From NCBI RefSeq assembly GCF_000427885.1, contig NZ_ATYW01000001.1:178699-242698 (forward strand): a DNA stretch of 64,000 nucleotides, given 5' to 3'. Of this stretch, positions 23,987 through 33,030 are shown in pieces. Position numbers and translations under genes: made by a program. Every line of letters begins with the position of its first letter. Position 1 is the stretch's first letter. The notes under the pieces are model-generated. The model worked only from the letters and a program-made list of their open reading frames with translations. It did no database searches and was not told where the DNA came from. This stretch comes from Glycomyces tenuis DSM 44171 (GTDB lineage Bacteria; Actinomycetota; Actinomycetes; Mycobacteriales; Micromonosporaceae).

Positions 23987-24122
23987 TCCGCGCCCGGCAC
24001 CCGACCGGGCTCCCGCGGGCACCGCCCCGTGCTCACCCTCCCCACAGGGTGGTGACCGGCTCCTACACTCCAATTCGAGCAGTGCCCGCTGCTCTCACGC
24101 CCTCACGATCAAGGTGGTGCCG

Positions 24123-24449
24123 ATGTCGTGGATCAACGTCGACGCGGAGAAGCTCAAACAGGCCGCATCCGGTCTCCAAGAAGCCGAAGGCCAGGTCGAG
24201 GCCCTGGCCACTTATGCCAAAGAGGCCGACCCCGACTGGTGGACCTGGGGTGTGGCCGGAATCGTCATGGCCCCCGTCTACTTCGGGGTGGCCCAGATCT
24301 TCCACTCCTCCATCGGCGACGCCCGCGACGCCGTGTCCAGCCTGGCGGGCCGACTCGAGGACTGCGCCGCCGAGCACGAGGGGAACGACGAGGCGATCGC
24401 CCGCGAACTGGAGAAGATCGGCCAGGAGATCGGCAAGGGAGGCTCCTGA
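24123..24449 (+). CDS. WXG100-like small helical protein
   Basis: 108 residues, ATG at 24123 (two GTG codons upstream are less likely). Two long helices: NVDAEKLKQAASGLQEAEGQVEALATYAKEA, then DARDAVSSLAGRLEDCAAEHEGNDEAIARELEKIGQEI, joined by a more hydrophobic middle (WWTWGVAGIVMAPVYFGVAQIF) rather than a simple WXG turn. This resembles EspC-like or WXG100 partners of type VII secretion substrates. Its stop overlaps the next start (TGATG), as in such pairs. No ESX machinery genes are in the window. Confidence 0.6.
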   Translation: MSWINVDAEKLKQAASGLQEAEGQVEALATYAKEADPDWWTWGVAGIVMAPVYFGVAQIFHSSIGDARDAVSSLAGRLEDCAAEHEGNDEAIARELEKIGQEIGKGGS

Positions 24450-25456
24450 TGTCCGACGGAATCGAAGAGCCGAACTGGCAGAACGGCGCCCCCACGCAGG
24501 CGCCCACCGCGAACGAGGGCAGCGCCTGGGTGCCCAGCGGCGCGGACGCGTGGAAGGCCATCACGGGCCAGGGCTCGCCGTCCGCCACGACCGCGGGCAA
24601 TTCCGGCCTGAACACCTTCGGCAGCGTGGCCGCCCCGGCGGTCGCCGTGCAGAACACCGTCGCCAACGTCGGCAAGATCGAGAGCCTCACCGACTGGGAC
24701 GGGTACTCGAACCTGATCACCGGCCTCGCCGGCGACATCTCCGGCATCCAGGGCATGGCCGAGAACTTCTGGAGCATGGTCGAGGGCATCACCGACCCGA
24801 AGTTCGACCCCGTGCAGTGGCTGGCCGGCAGCCTCATCGACTTCCTGATCCAGGTCTTCCAGCCGCTCGAGGACCTCGTCGGCATCGTGTCGGGCAACGA
24901 GTCCCGCATGAAGACCTCGGCATCGATGTGGAACGCGGTGTCCGGCGGGGCGCCGCAGGTGGCCGACTACGTGAAGGCCGTCGGCGACGAGAACCTGAGC
25001 GAGTGGGTCGGCACGGACGGCGAGGCCGCCCGCATGCGGGTCGCGGAGGCGAGCGAGGCCATCCGCGGCATGGGCTTCATGGCCGTCGGCCTCGAAGGCA
25101 TCCTCAGCTGCATGGCCGAACTCGCCAAGGCCCTGCGCCAGGACATCGTCGACCTGATCGCCAAGGGTGTCTCGTGGGCCCTGACGCGGCTGCTGCCGCA
25201 GGTGGCCGCCGCGGTGGCGACGTTCGGCGCCACCATCGCCACCGCGATCGCCGACGCGATCTACAAGGTGGCGTCGCTGGTGATGAGGGCGGTCTCGCGG
25301 ATCAAGCAGGCCGGCGAGATCTTCACCAAGGCCGCCAAGGCCATCGAGACCATCAACGAGGTGCTCACCAAGATCAGACCGGTGCTGGACTTCCTGAAGG
25401 ACTACAAGGTGGGCATCAACACGGTCGCAGGGCTCGCCGACCAGGTGGGCGCCTGA
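24449..25456 (+). CDS. Type VII-substrate-like helical protein
   Basis: 335 residues, coupled to the preceding WXG-like gene. A low-complexity Gly/Ala/Thr/Ser N terminus (about 1-85) is followed by long amphipathic helices (DGYSNLITGLAGDISGIQGMAENFWSMVEGI), then a WNAVSGGAPQVADYV segment and a hydrophobic Ala/Val-rich stretch (LLPQVAAAVATFGATIATAIADAIYKVASLVM). The layout is like long WXG or PPE-type secreted proteins without a toxin domain. No signal peptide. Function unknown. Confidence 0.6.
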   Translation: MSDGIEEPNWQNGAPTQAPTANEGSAWVPSGADAWKAITGQGSPSATTAGNSGLNTFGSVAAPAVAVQNTVANVGKIESLTDWDGYSNLITGLAGDISGIQGMAENFWSMVEGITDPKFDPVQWLAGSLIDFLIQVFQPLEDLVGIVSGNESRMKTSASMWNAVSGGAPQVADYVKAVGDENLSEWVGTDGEAARMRVAEASEAIRGMGFMAVGLEGILSCMAELAKALRQDIVDLIAKGVSWALTRLLPQVAAAVATFGATIATAIADAIYKVASLVMRAVSRIKQAGEIFTKAAKAIETINEVLTKIRPVLDFLKDYKVGINTVAGLADQVGA

Positions 25457-25457
25457 G

Positions 25458-26609
25458 GTGCCCGGTCTGATCAGGCGACTTCGACACGTGCCGACCGGGG
25501 AGCGGGAGTACTGGCTCGCCGCGCACCCGGTCGGCGGTTTCGACGTGCGCGAGCGGGGCCGGAATCCCGGTCCCGGTCGCGGCCTGATCGCGGTGCGATC
25601 CGCTTACAGGAGCGCCGCGTCCGGCGCGGTGACCGGGCCGCAGGACCGCCCGAGGCCGTACACGCCTCTCGTCCTCATCGACGGCAGGCCCGCCGCGACG
25701 GGCTTCGGGACGGGCGTGATCGAGGTCGAGTCCGGCCTCAGGCTCGTCCAGGTCCAGTGCGGCGCTTCGGGAGCGTACGCGCACGTGGAGGTGCCGTCGG
25801 CGGGCCGGGTCGAGGTGTCCTCCACCGTTCCGCGCTGGCTCGACCATCGGACGACCGGTCGGCGCACCTCGGGCTTCCACGGCCAGTTCGAGATCGACCC
25901 CAGGAGCGGCGAGTCCGAGGCGAGCGGGCCTTGGCGCGCGGTCGATCCGGGCGATTCGCGGCGGCCCGGCTCCGAGCCGGGCACGGCGGTGCTCCGGCTC
26001 GACCTCGCCTACGTGCAGCGTCCGAGCGAGGAGGACGTCGAGTTCGGGGTCTCGGTCTCGGAGCTGGCCGACCGGGCGCGCGGCGAGCGCCGGGGGCCTC
26101 GCGGGCCGAAGCCGTTCGAAACGCTCGGAGAGCAGCTCGGCGAGGACGCGCGGGACCTCGCCGAGGGGCAGCGCCGGATCTGGAGCGAGCACCGCGCCGC
26201 GCAGAAGGAGATCTGGTCGGCGTCGGGCAAGGACAAGGCCCGTGCGATGCGCGGTCTCGACCTGCTCGGCGAGTCGCGCCGCCCGCAGGTGCGGCCCTGG
26301 GTCGATCCGCCGCGGGTCACCGTCGGCGATTCGGCGGTCCCGGCGATCTGGGGCGTGAACGAGTACCGCTTCGCGGCGGGCGCGCATCTGATCGAGGTCG
26401 CGGTCCCGCCTCCGCCGGAGCCGATCGGCCGCGGCGCCGAGGTGTCACTCGGCGGCGACGCCCGGCTCCTGTTCGAGCTGGAGCTGCCCGAGGGCACGAT
26501 GACGACGATCGAGGCGATCGCCGAGATCGCGATGACGATCGACGCGGCGGGGACCGGGCTCGCCTCCTACGCGGCGACGATCGGCGCCGTCTTCGCGCCC
26601 GGGGCCTGA
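25458..26609 (+). CDS. Unknown 383-residue protein of the WXG cassette
   Basis: GTG start at 25458, one base after the previous stop, so the third gene of the cassette. Unrecognised. The N-terminal 150 residues look beta-rich (EYWLAAHPVGGFDVRERG, YTPLVLIDGRPAATGFGTGVIEVESGLRLVQVQCG); a charged helical middle follows (FETLGEQLGEDARDLAEGQRRIWSEHRAAQKEIW), then another beta-type section ending ARLLFELELPEGTMTTIEAIAEIAM. Overlaps the reading frame of the convergent AraC gene by 293 bp at its 3' end. Confidence 0.6.
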   Translation: MPGLIRRLRHVPTGEREYWLAAHPVGGFDVRERGRNPGPGRGLIAVRSAYRSAASGAVTGPQDRPRPYTPLVLIDGRPAATGFGTGVIEVESGLRLVQVQCGASGAYAHVEVPSAGRVEVSSTVPRWLDHRTTGRRTSGFHGQFEIDPRSGESEASGPWRAVDPGDSRRPGSEPGTAVLRLDLAYVQRPSEEDVEFGVSVSELADRARGERRGPRGPKPFETLGEQLGEDARDLAEGQRRIWSEHRAAQKEIWSASGKDKARAMRGLDLLGESRRPQVRPWVDPPRVTVGDSAVPAIWGVNEYRFAAGAHLIEVAVPPPPEPIGRGAEVSLGGDARLLFELELPEGTMTTIEAIAEIAMTIDAAGTGLASYAATIGAVFAPGA

Positions 26610-27609
26610 CCCGGGAACCGCGCGGCGGCCCGGCATCGCGGCCGTCGCCCGCTCGTACCCCGGATAAGCCCTGGGCGGACGCTCCACCGCCGGTGGCCGC
26701 GGCCCGCCGGCGAGCGCGGAAGTCCCTGGGGCTCATGCCGTGCAGGCGCTTGAACGCGGTGCTGAAGGCGAACGGGTCGGCGTATCCGACCTCTCTCGCG
26801 ACCGCGGCGATCGGAAGGTCGGGATCGGCGAGCAGGTCCTCGGCGAGGCACATCCGCCACTCGGTGAGGTAGGCCAGGGGCGGCTGGCCCATTACCTCGG
26901 AGAAGCGCTTGGCGAGGTGGGCCCGCGACACGCCCGCCGCGGCGGCCAGACCGCTCACGCTCCACCGCTCGCGCGGGCGCCGGTGGATCGCCTCCAGGGC
27001 GGGCCCTGCGACCGGGTCGAGCGCACCGAGGTACCACTTCGGAGCGGTAGTGCCCTGCCGATCGAACCAGCAGCTCAAGGTGCAGATGAGACCCCAGTCG
27101 AAGACCCGGTCGACCAGGGCGCGGCCGCCGGACCGGGACCGGCGGGAGAGAGCGTCGTCCAAGGCCCGGAGCCAGAGCACGTCGTCGACCTCCTCCTCCA
27201 GCACGATCACGGGCGGGAGCGCGCGCAGCAGCCGCTCGTGCCGGGGGCGCAGGTCCCGGTAGGCACCGATGACCAGCGTGGTGGAGCCGTTCGCGTCCCG
27301 CTCCGGCTCGCACCCCGCCTCGCGGTCGAAACAGGAGATCAGGTAGGTGCGGCCGATGCCGCCGATCTCGGCGTCGACGTCGGCGAGATGGAACGGCTCG
27401 GGGCCGCGGACGATCGCGGTGGCCCCCGAGGCGACCTTGTGCTCGGTGCCGTCGTGCAGCACGAGGCGGCCCCGGCCGCTCACCATGGTGAGCATGGTCA
27501 GGGGCGCGCCGTCGCCGAAGCGGATCTTCCAGGAGGGCTCCAGCGCGGCCCGGTTGACCGCCGCCCGCTCGGCGCGGATGCCGCCGAGCATGTCACTGAA
27601 CGGGTCCAT
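26317..27609 (-). CDS. AraC family regulator with cupin domain and antisense 3' extension
   Basis: 430 residues, ATG at 27609. The N-terminal cupin-type sensor (GAPLTMLTMVSGRGRLVLHDG ... GATAIVRGPEPFHLADVD) spans about 1-190. The paired helix-turn-helix (VSGLAAAAGVSRAHLAKRFSEVMGQPPLAYLTEWR and IAAVAREVGYADPFAFSTAFKRLHGMSPRDF) ends near residue 297, where the family usually stops. The last 128 residues are Arg/Pro/Ser-rich and lie antisense to 25458-26609 for 293 bp, with no in-frame stop before 26317. The tail is either a readthrough of non-coding sequence or a missed stop. Divergent from the oxidoreductase at 27691, its probable target. Confidence 0.8.
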   Translation of the reverse strand: MDPFSDMLGGIRAERAAVNRAALEPSWKIRFGDGAPLTMLTMVSGRGRLVLHDGTEHKVASGATAIVRGPEPFHLADVDAEIGGIGRTYLISCFDREAGCEPERDANGSTTLVIGAYRDLRPRHERLLRALPPVIVLEEEVDDVLWLRALDDALSRRSRSGGRALVDRVFDWGLICTLSCWFDRQGTTAPKWYLGALDPVAGPALEAIHRRPRERWSVSGLAAAAGVSRAHLAKRFSEVMGQPPLAYLTEWRMCLAEDLLADPDLPIAAVAREVGYADPFAFSTAFKRLHGMSPRDFRARRRAAATGGGASAQGLSGVRAGDGRDAGPPRGSRVRPRARRRRRSSPRRRRARSPPRRSSSRSRRSPRSSSSCPRAAPARTGAGRRRRVTPRRRGRSAPAEAGPRPRSDARPPRSGTRSRPRSPGPPNRRR

Positions 27610-27690
27610 GCCCGCAAGCGTAGACGCTCGCAAAGGAACTTCCGGTTCTCGACCATGGCCCGTCCAGTTGATCGGCGCTGTACTGGTCGT

Positions 27691-28317
27691 ATGAACCGAG
27701 AGCAGAACGCGAACAACGAACCGACCGCCCTGATCGTGGTGTCCCACCACCGCTCCGACGCCCTCACCGCCGCCGTCGCCGAACGCGCCGCGAAGCGGCT
27801 GGAGGCGGCCGGGTACGGCGTGGACCTGCTCGATCTGCAGGCCGAGGGCTTCGACCCTCGCAACAGCGCGGCCGACGAGCCGGACTACGGGAACCGGGAC
27901 AAGGTCTACAGCGAGGAGGTCCACCGCCACATCGCCCGCGTGCACGCGGCCGACCTCATCGTGCCGGTGTTCCCGATCTGGTGGTTCGGCCTGCCCGCGT
28001 TGCTGAAGGGCTGGATCGACCGGGTGTGGAACTACGGCCTCGCGTACGGGCGCAGCGCGTCCCCCATGAAGAGCAAGCGGATGCTGTGGATCGGCCTGGC
28101 CGGCCTGCCCGAGGACGACCCGAACGCGGACCTCATAGGCGCCCTGCTCGACGGCACGCTGCGCCGGGGGATCTCCGAGTACTGCGGCGTGCCCGATGTC
28201 CGCACGCTGGCGCTGTACGACAGCGAGGCGCAGAAGCTCGAGGGCGCCGACCGCGACCGCCACTACCGGGAGCTCTTCGCGCGGGCGGACGCGGCCGTGG
28301 ACGCCCTCACCGATTAG
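27691..28317 (+). CDS. NAD(P)H-dependent flavodoxin-fold oxidoreductase
   Basis: 208 residues, ATG at 27691. Flavodoxin-like NAD(P)H dehydrogenase (quinone) pattern: ALIVVSHHRSDALTAAVAERAAKRLEAAGYGVDLLDL, ADLIVPVFPIWWFGLPALLKGWIDRVWNYGLAYG (FMN-binding loops), and MLWIGLAGLPEDDP. Expected to carry out two-electron reduction of quinones or nitro compounds using FMN. It faces the AraC/cupin regulator across an 81-bp promoter gap, a common regulator-target pair. Confidence 0.88.
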   Translation: MNREQNANNEPTALIVVSHHRSDALTAAVAERAAKRLEAAGYGVDLLDLQAEGFDPRNSAADEPDYGNRDKVYSEEVHRHIARVHAADLIVPVFPIWWFGLPALLKGWIDRVWNYGLAYGRSASPMKSKRMLWIGLAGLPEDDPNADLIGALLDGTLRRGISEYCGVPDVRTLALYDSEAQKLEGADRDRHYRELFARADAAVDALTD

Positions 28318-28492
28318 CGGACGGTCGGTCCGGGCCGCCATCGGTCCGCCGCCGCGCGGCGGCCCCTCCGGTGGAAGTCGCGAGCATGCCGGCGCGGGCC
28401 TCCGGACCGCCGCGCAGCCGGTCTCCACAGGTCCGCGCCCCCCGTCGCCGCACCCATAGACTTCGAGGCATCGTCCCGCCGGAGGTGCCCTC

Positions 28493-29587
28493 ATGGAATC
28501 CGACCCCGACCCGATCACCGCATGGGTGCGGCGAAGCGCCGCCGAACCGCGCGAGCCCGCGCCGCCCGTCCAGCGTCCGCTTCGCCTGCGCCGCAAGCTC
28601 GCGGGCGCCGTCCGCGACGGCGTGGCCGAGGCCGCCGCGATCCTCTACCCCTCCACCCCGCAGGCAGGCGAGCACCTGTCGGCGCTGCTGCTCGAAAGCG
28701 ACTCGGAGACGTGGCCGCTCGTGGACGGCACCGATCCGATCGACCTCGTCACGGCCGCCCGCGAATGGCTCGCCGTCGCCGATCCGGACGCCCGGCCCGG
28801 TGTCGACGCGCCTGTTCTCGTCGACCGTGACGCCGATGCGGAGGGCGCGCCCGCGGCTCCGCGCACGGACTACACGGACCGCATAGACCACCCGCTGCTG
28901 GTGCCGCTGTGCGCCGCGATCATCAAGGCCGTCCGGAAGCAGGCCGTGCTGCGCGGCGACGACGCCCTCCTGGAACTGTGGCTCGACTTCGAAGAGGCGT
29001 CCGGCATCGACGCGACGCGGCTGCCGACGGTCCCGTTCTTCCCCGACGAGGAGGACGACGCGCCGCCCGCCGACCCCGCGCTCGGGGAGCTCCAGGACGT
29101 GTACTCCAAGCGCCGCCCGCCATCGCTCGCGCCGTTGGTGCTGGCGCTGGCCGGGGTCGGCATCGTCTCGGACTTCTCCAAGCTGACCGGGGACGGCGGG
29201 CCGGGCTGGATCTCGGCCGCGGTCCTGCTGGCGGCGGCCGGGTTCTTCATCGGCCGCGCGGTGACCGGCGACCGCGAGAAGCCTCGATCGTCTGATGTGG
29301 ATTTGCTGGAGGTGTACGAGCACGGCGTCGTGGTCAACACGGCGACCGGCGAGGAGGTCACCGTGAAGTCCGTGCGGCTCTGGGCGCCGGGCGGGAGCCC
29401 GATCGACCGGCGGACGCGCGGACTGAAGCTCGTGTGGTCGCCCGGCGAGCACTCCGAGCCGGTCTTCACCGACCTGGACTCGTTCACCTCGCACCGGCGG
29501 CTGAAGCAGGCGCTCGTCCAAGGCGACCATGTGCGGGTCGAATCCCCGCTGCCGCCGTCCTCCTCCTCTCCGGCGGCGGACGGCTGA
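28493..29587 (+). CDS. Unknown membrane protein with C-terminal DUF6585-like domain
   Basis: 364 residues, ATG with GGAGG seven bases upstream. The first 210 residues are soluble, Asp/Pro-rich and unassigned (LVPLCAAIIKAVRKQAVLRGDDALLELWLDF is a strong helix). Two hydrophobic stretches at about 217-260 (LAPLVLALAGVGIVSDF and WISAAVLLAAAGFFIGRAV) are followed by a beta-rich domain (VDLLEVYEHGVVVNTATGEEVTVKSVRLWA) similar in style to DUF6585 proteins, where the EHG turn is typical. Role unknown. Confidence 0.65.
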   Translation: MESDPDPITAWVRRSAAEPREPAPPVQRPLRLRRKLAGAVRDGVAEAAAILYPSTPQAGEHLSALLLESDSETWPLVDGTDPIDLVTAAREWLAVADPDARPGVDAPVLVDRDADAEGAPAAPRTDYTDRIDHPLLVPLCAAIIKAVRKQAVLRGDDALLELWLDFEEASGIDATRLPTVPFFPDEEDDAPPADPALGELQDVYSKRRPPSLAPLVLALAGVGIVSDFSKLTGDGGPGWISAAVLLAAAGFFIGRAVTGDREKPRSSDVDLLEVYEHGVVVNTATGEEVTVKSVRLWAPGGSPIDRRTRGLKLVWSPGEHSEPVFTDLDSFTSHRRLKQALVQGDHVRVESPLPPSSSSPAADG

Positions 29588-29757
29588 CCGCGATCGAGCG
29601 GCGCGGCCGGGACGGCACCACAGCGGTCGGCTCTCCTTGGGGGCGCAGTGCTCTCGCGGTCGAGACGCACAGTGGACGGCCTCGTCGCCGGACTCCCAGG
29701 GGTGTTCGCCGTTGCTACCCTGAACTCATGCCCTCCTATGACGTGTGAGGAAGCGAT

Positions 29758-30450
29758 ATGGCCCACCCCCCGCAGCAGCCCGGTTTCGATCCGAATCAGC
29801 AGCCTCCGCAAGGACCGCCGGACCAGACCGGCGCCGCTATCCCGCCGCAGCCCGGATACGGGCCCGCGCAGCCCGTGTACGGTCAGCAGCCCGCCTACGG
29901 CGGCATACCGCCGATGCCGCTGCCGCGAAAACCCAGGCCGGGCATGGTCCTCGGCATCCTGATCGGATCGATGGCGTTCATCATCGTCGTCGGGCTGGTC
30001 ATCGGGCAGATGGCCGGGGGCGGCGGGCCGTCGGCCTCGGACACGCCCGAAGAAGTGGTCGCGCAGTACATGGACGACTTGACCTCGCTCTGGGAGAGCA
30101 AGGACTTCGCCGACGTGGAGGCGACCGCCGACCAGCTCGCCCCGTACGTGTGCTCCGAGATCCGAGACGAGATGAGCGACGCGGTCGAGGAGATGGGCGA
30201 CGAGGGCCTCGACGAGCGGTACTCCGAAGAGGAGCTGGCCTCCCTGGAGGAGATGGAGGTGTCCATCGAGTACGAGATCACCGACTCCGCCATAGACGGC
30301 GACACGGCCGTGGTCGACCTCGATGTCACCACCGAGACGACCATGGGCGGGGAGGACTCGACGACGGACGACTCGTCCCTGAGCCTCGACCTGGTCCGCG
30401 AGGACGACATATGGCTGATCTGCGACGACAGCGTCGGCGCCTTCCGCTAG
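29758..30450 (+). CDS. Pro/Gln-rich single-pass membrane protein with extracellular domain
   Basis: 230 residues, ATG with GAGG seven bases upstream. The cytoplasmic tail of about 60 residues is Pro/Gln/Gly-rich (QQPGFDPNQQPPQGPPDQTG), then a membrane helix (VLGILIGSMAFIIVVGLVIGQM) and an acidic outer domain starting DTPEEVVAQYMDDLTSLWESKDF. The latter has the fold signature of small NTF2/DUF4878-like lipoprotein domains: one helix pair, strands, and two Cys (YVCSEI and WLICDD) likely to form a disulfide. No enzymatic motif. Confidence 0.75.
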   Translation: MAHPPQQPGFDPNQQPPQGPPDQTGAAIPPQPGYGPAQPVYGQQPAYGGIPPMPLPRKPRPGMVLGILIGSMAFIIVVGLVIGQMAGGGGPSASDTPEEVVAQYMDDLTSLWESKDFADVEATADQLAPYVCSEIRDEMSDAVEEMGDEGLDERYSEEELASLEEMEVSIEYEITDSAIDGDTAVVDLDVTTETTMGGEDSTTDDSSLSLDLVREDDIWLICDDSVGAFR

Positions 30451-30522
30451 CGCGGCGGCGGTGAGCCCGCGCGCCGAAGCGCGGACGGGCCGATCCGCCG
30501 GGCCTTCAGAGGCGCCGAGACG

Positions 30523-31110
30523 CTACGGGCGCCACTGCGGGTCGCGGCCGGTGACCGCGATGAGCCGGTCGAGCGGCGAGGCGTCGTGCGCGACCTCCAC
30601 GGCGGGCCCGTAGATGCCGTCCCGGGCCGCCTGGTCGTCGGCGCCCTGCCCGTGCAGGGCGGTCAGCGCGCCGATGATCTCGGGATCGAGCTCGTACTCC
30701 TGGCCGGTGGCCCGAGCGAGGTCCCAGCCGTGGACGGCGACCTCGTTGAGCCCCACCAGCCCCGTGACATCGCCGGGCATGGTCACCCCGCCCACGGTGG
30801 TCTCGCCCTCCCAGGCGCCCGGCCGGGACCACGCCTCGGCCAGGGCGTCGAGCCGCCGCGGCAGCAGCGTGCGCCACTCGGGGTCCACCTCGGGGGACGG
30901 CGCGGCGGGCGGATTGTCGGTGTGCGCGCCGCGTTCCTTCCGCGCCGCGCTGGTGAAGGCCCAGGACAGGCCGAGCGCGTGATTGAGCAGCGCCCCGACC
31001 GTGTACTCCTCGCACGGCGTCGGCTTCGACAGCATGCCGTCGTCGACGCCGTCGAGCAGCGCCGCCATCCGCTCGGTCACGGGCTTGAAGTCGAGCACGA
31101 TCTCAGCCAT
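30523..31110 (-). CDS. DinB-like TIGR03086 family metal-binding protein
   Basis: 195 residues. The four-helix DinB/mycothiol-transferase-like pattern is clear: LLDGVDDGMLSKPTPCEEYTVGALLNHALGLSW, then GLVGLNEVAVHGWDLARATGQEYELDPEII. The His residues in NHALG and VHGWD are the expected metal ligands of the TIGR03086 group. Function of the family is not settled; some relatives transfer bacillithiol or mycothiol. Divergent from the ABC-F gene. Confidence 0.88.
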   Translation of the reverse strand: MAEIVLDFKPVTERMAALLDGVDDGMLSKPTPCEEYTVGALLNHALGLSWAFTSAARKERGAHTDNPPAAPSPEVDPEWRTLLPRRLDALAEAWSRPGAWEGETTVGGVTMPGDVTGLVGLNEVAVHGWDLARATGQEYELDPEIIGALTALHGQGADDQAARDGIYGPAVEVAHDASPLDRLIAVTGRDPQWRP

Positions 31111-31204
31111 GGACTCAGTCTCCTCGCAGTTCGGTGCCTGTGACGGTTACGACGACGTTCGGCTCCGGAATTCATCGCCCCGGGCCCGACTCGATCCGGT
31201 CCGC

Positions 31205-31226
31205 CGCTCGCGGGTCTCCGCGAGCG
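31205..31226 (+). promoter_or_regulatory. Hairpin in the leader of the ABC-F gene
   Basis: A perfect 9-bp stem with a four-base loop lies 120 bp upstream of the ABC-F start. ABC-F genes for antibiotic protection often have attenuators; without a T tract or measured start site this is only a candidate. Confidence 0.35.
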
Positions 31227-31344
31227 CTCGGCATGACGTTCGGAGCGAGATCAAGCGCACAGTCCGCGCGAACGGCCGCGCGCACGGCCCGGCGGTTCCC
31301 CAAATGGCTTTGACGCCCGCGCCGGGCGCCGCCACAATCGCCGC

Positions 31345-32994
31345 ATGGGTTTCGTGGATCTGTCAGGCGTCGGCTACCGCCTCTCGGACGGGAGGACGCT
31401 GTTCTCGGACGTGTCGTTCCGGGTCGGCGAAGGCGCCAAGGTCGCCCTGATCGGCGCCAACGGCACCGGCAAGACCACGCTGCTCAACATCGTCACCGGC
31501 GCCCTGAGCCCCGACTCCGGCACCGTCACCCACGGCGGCGGGCTCGGCGTCATGCGCCAGCTCGTCGGCATGCGCGAAGGCGTCCAGCCGCTGCGGAGCC
31601 TCGCGGTCGCGCTCGCGCCGCCGCAGCTGCGGGCCGTCGCCGAGCGCCTGGCCGGGGCCGAGCGGCGCATGGCCGCCGACGCCCCCTCCGAGCGGACCCA
31701 GCTCGACTACGCCCAGGCGCTGGCCGACTGGGGCGAGTCCGGCGGCTACGAGTTCGACGTCCTGTGCGACACCGTCTCCGTCTCCATCCTCGGACTGCCC
31801 TGGGAGCAGACCAAGGACCGGCCGCTGCGCACGCTCTCGGGCGGCGAGCAGAAGCGCTTCGCGCTCGAGATCCTGCTCAAGGGCCGCGACGAGGTCCTGG
31901 TGCTCGACGAGCCGGACAACTTCCTCGACGTGCCCGCCAAGCGCGAGCTGGAGCGCATGATCCGCGACTCGGACAAGTCGATCCTGTTCGTCTCGCACGA
32001 CCGCGAAGTGCTCGCGAACGCGGCCGAGTCGATCGTGACGCTCGAGGCCGGGACGACCTGGACGCACGGCGGCGGCTTCGCGAGCTGGCACGGGGCCCGC
32101 GCCGCGCGCCACGAGCGGTTCGAGGAGCTGCGGCGGCGCTGGGACGAGGAGCACCACAAGCTCCGCGAGCTCATGCTCATGTACAAGAACAAGGCCGCGT
32201 TCAACTCGGACATGGCCTCCCGGTACCGGGCCGCGCAGACGCGGCTGCGGAAGTTCGAGGAGGCCGGGCCGCCGCCCCTGCCGCCGCGCGAGCAGAACAT
32301 CCGGGTGAAGCTCGAAGGCGGGCGCACCGGCAAGCGGGCGGTCGTGTGCGAGCAGTTGGAGCTGGAGGACCTGACCTTCCCGTTCGACCTGGAGGTCTGG
32401 TACGGCGACCGCGTCGCCGTCCTGGGCGCCAACGGCACCGGGAAGAGCCACTTCCTGCGGCTGCTCGCGCAGGGCGGCTCGGAGCCCGAGGCGGGCCTGG
32501 CGGCGAAGCGCTCGCTCGACCCGGTGGCGCACGGCGGCACCGCGCGGCTCGGCGCCCGCGTCTACCCGGGGCACTTCTCGCAGACGCACGAGCATCCCGA
32601 GTTCGACTCCCGCACGCTCCGCGAGATCCTCTGGGAGGGCGACGAGGACCGGCCCTCGCTCGACCGGCAGCGGGCGATGAGCGCGCTGAACCGCTACGAG
32701 CTCGCCGGGCAGTCCGAGCAGGACTTCAAGACGCTCTCGGGCGGGCAGCAGGCGCGGTTCATGGTGCTGCTGCTGGAGCTGTCGGGCGCGACGTGCCTGC
32801 TGCTCGACGAGCCGACCGACAACCTCGACCTGGCCAGCGCCGAGGCCCTGGAGCAGGGCCTGGCCTCGTTCGAGGGCACGGTGATCGCGGTGACGCACGA
32901 CCGGTGGTTCGCGCGCGGCTTCGACCGCTACCTGGTCTTCCAGAACGACGGCGAGGTCGTCGAGTCGGACGAGCCGGTCTGGGACGTGCGCTGA
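31345..32994 (+). CDS. ABC-F family ATP-binding protein
   Basis: 549 residues, two ABC domains, no membrane segment. First domain: Walker A GANGTGKTTLL, signature LSGGEQKRFA, Walker B LVLDEPDNFLD. Linker with charged helices (RRRWDEEHHKLRELMLMYKNKAAFN). Second domain: Walker A GANGTGKSHFL, signature LSGGQQARF, Walker B LLLDEPTDNLD. ABC-F proteins act on the ribosome, either as translation factors or to displace antibiotics. The second Walker A ends GKSHF instead of GKSTL, which is tolerated in some members. The substrate class cannot be assigned. Confidence 0.92.
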   Translation: MGFVDLSGVGYRLSDGRTLFSDVSFRVGEGAKVALIGANGTGKTTLLNIVTGALSPDSGTVTHGGGLGVMRQLVGMREGVQPLRSLAVALAPPQLRAVAERLAGAERRMAADAPSERTQLDYAQALADWGESGGYEFDVLCDTVSVSILGLPWEQTKDRPLRTLSGGEQKRFALEILLKGRDEVLVLDEPDNFLDVPAKRELERMIRDSDKSILFVSHDREVLANAAESIVTLEAGTTWTHGGGFASWHGARAARHERFEELRRRWDEEHHKLRELMLMYKNKAAFNSDMASRYRAAQTRLRKFEEAGPPPLPPREQNIRVKLEGGRTGKRAVVCEQLELEDLTFPFDLEVWYGDRVAVLGANGTGKSHFLRLLAQGGSEPEAGLAAKRSLDPVAHGGTARLGARVYPGHFSQTHEHPEFDSRTLREILWEGDEDRPSLDRQRAMSALNRYELAGQSEQDFKTLSGGQQARFMVLLLELSGATCLLLDEPTDNLDLASAEALEQGLASFEGTVIAVTHDRWFARGFDRYLVFQNDGEVVESDEPVWDVR

Positions 32995-33030
32995 CGGCGG
33001 GAAGCGCACGCCCCCGACGCGGAACCGGCG

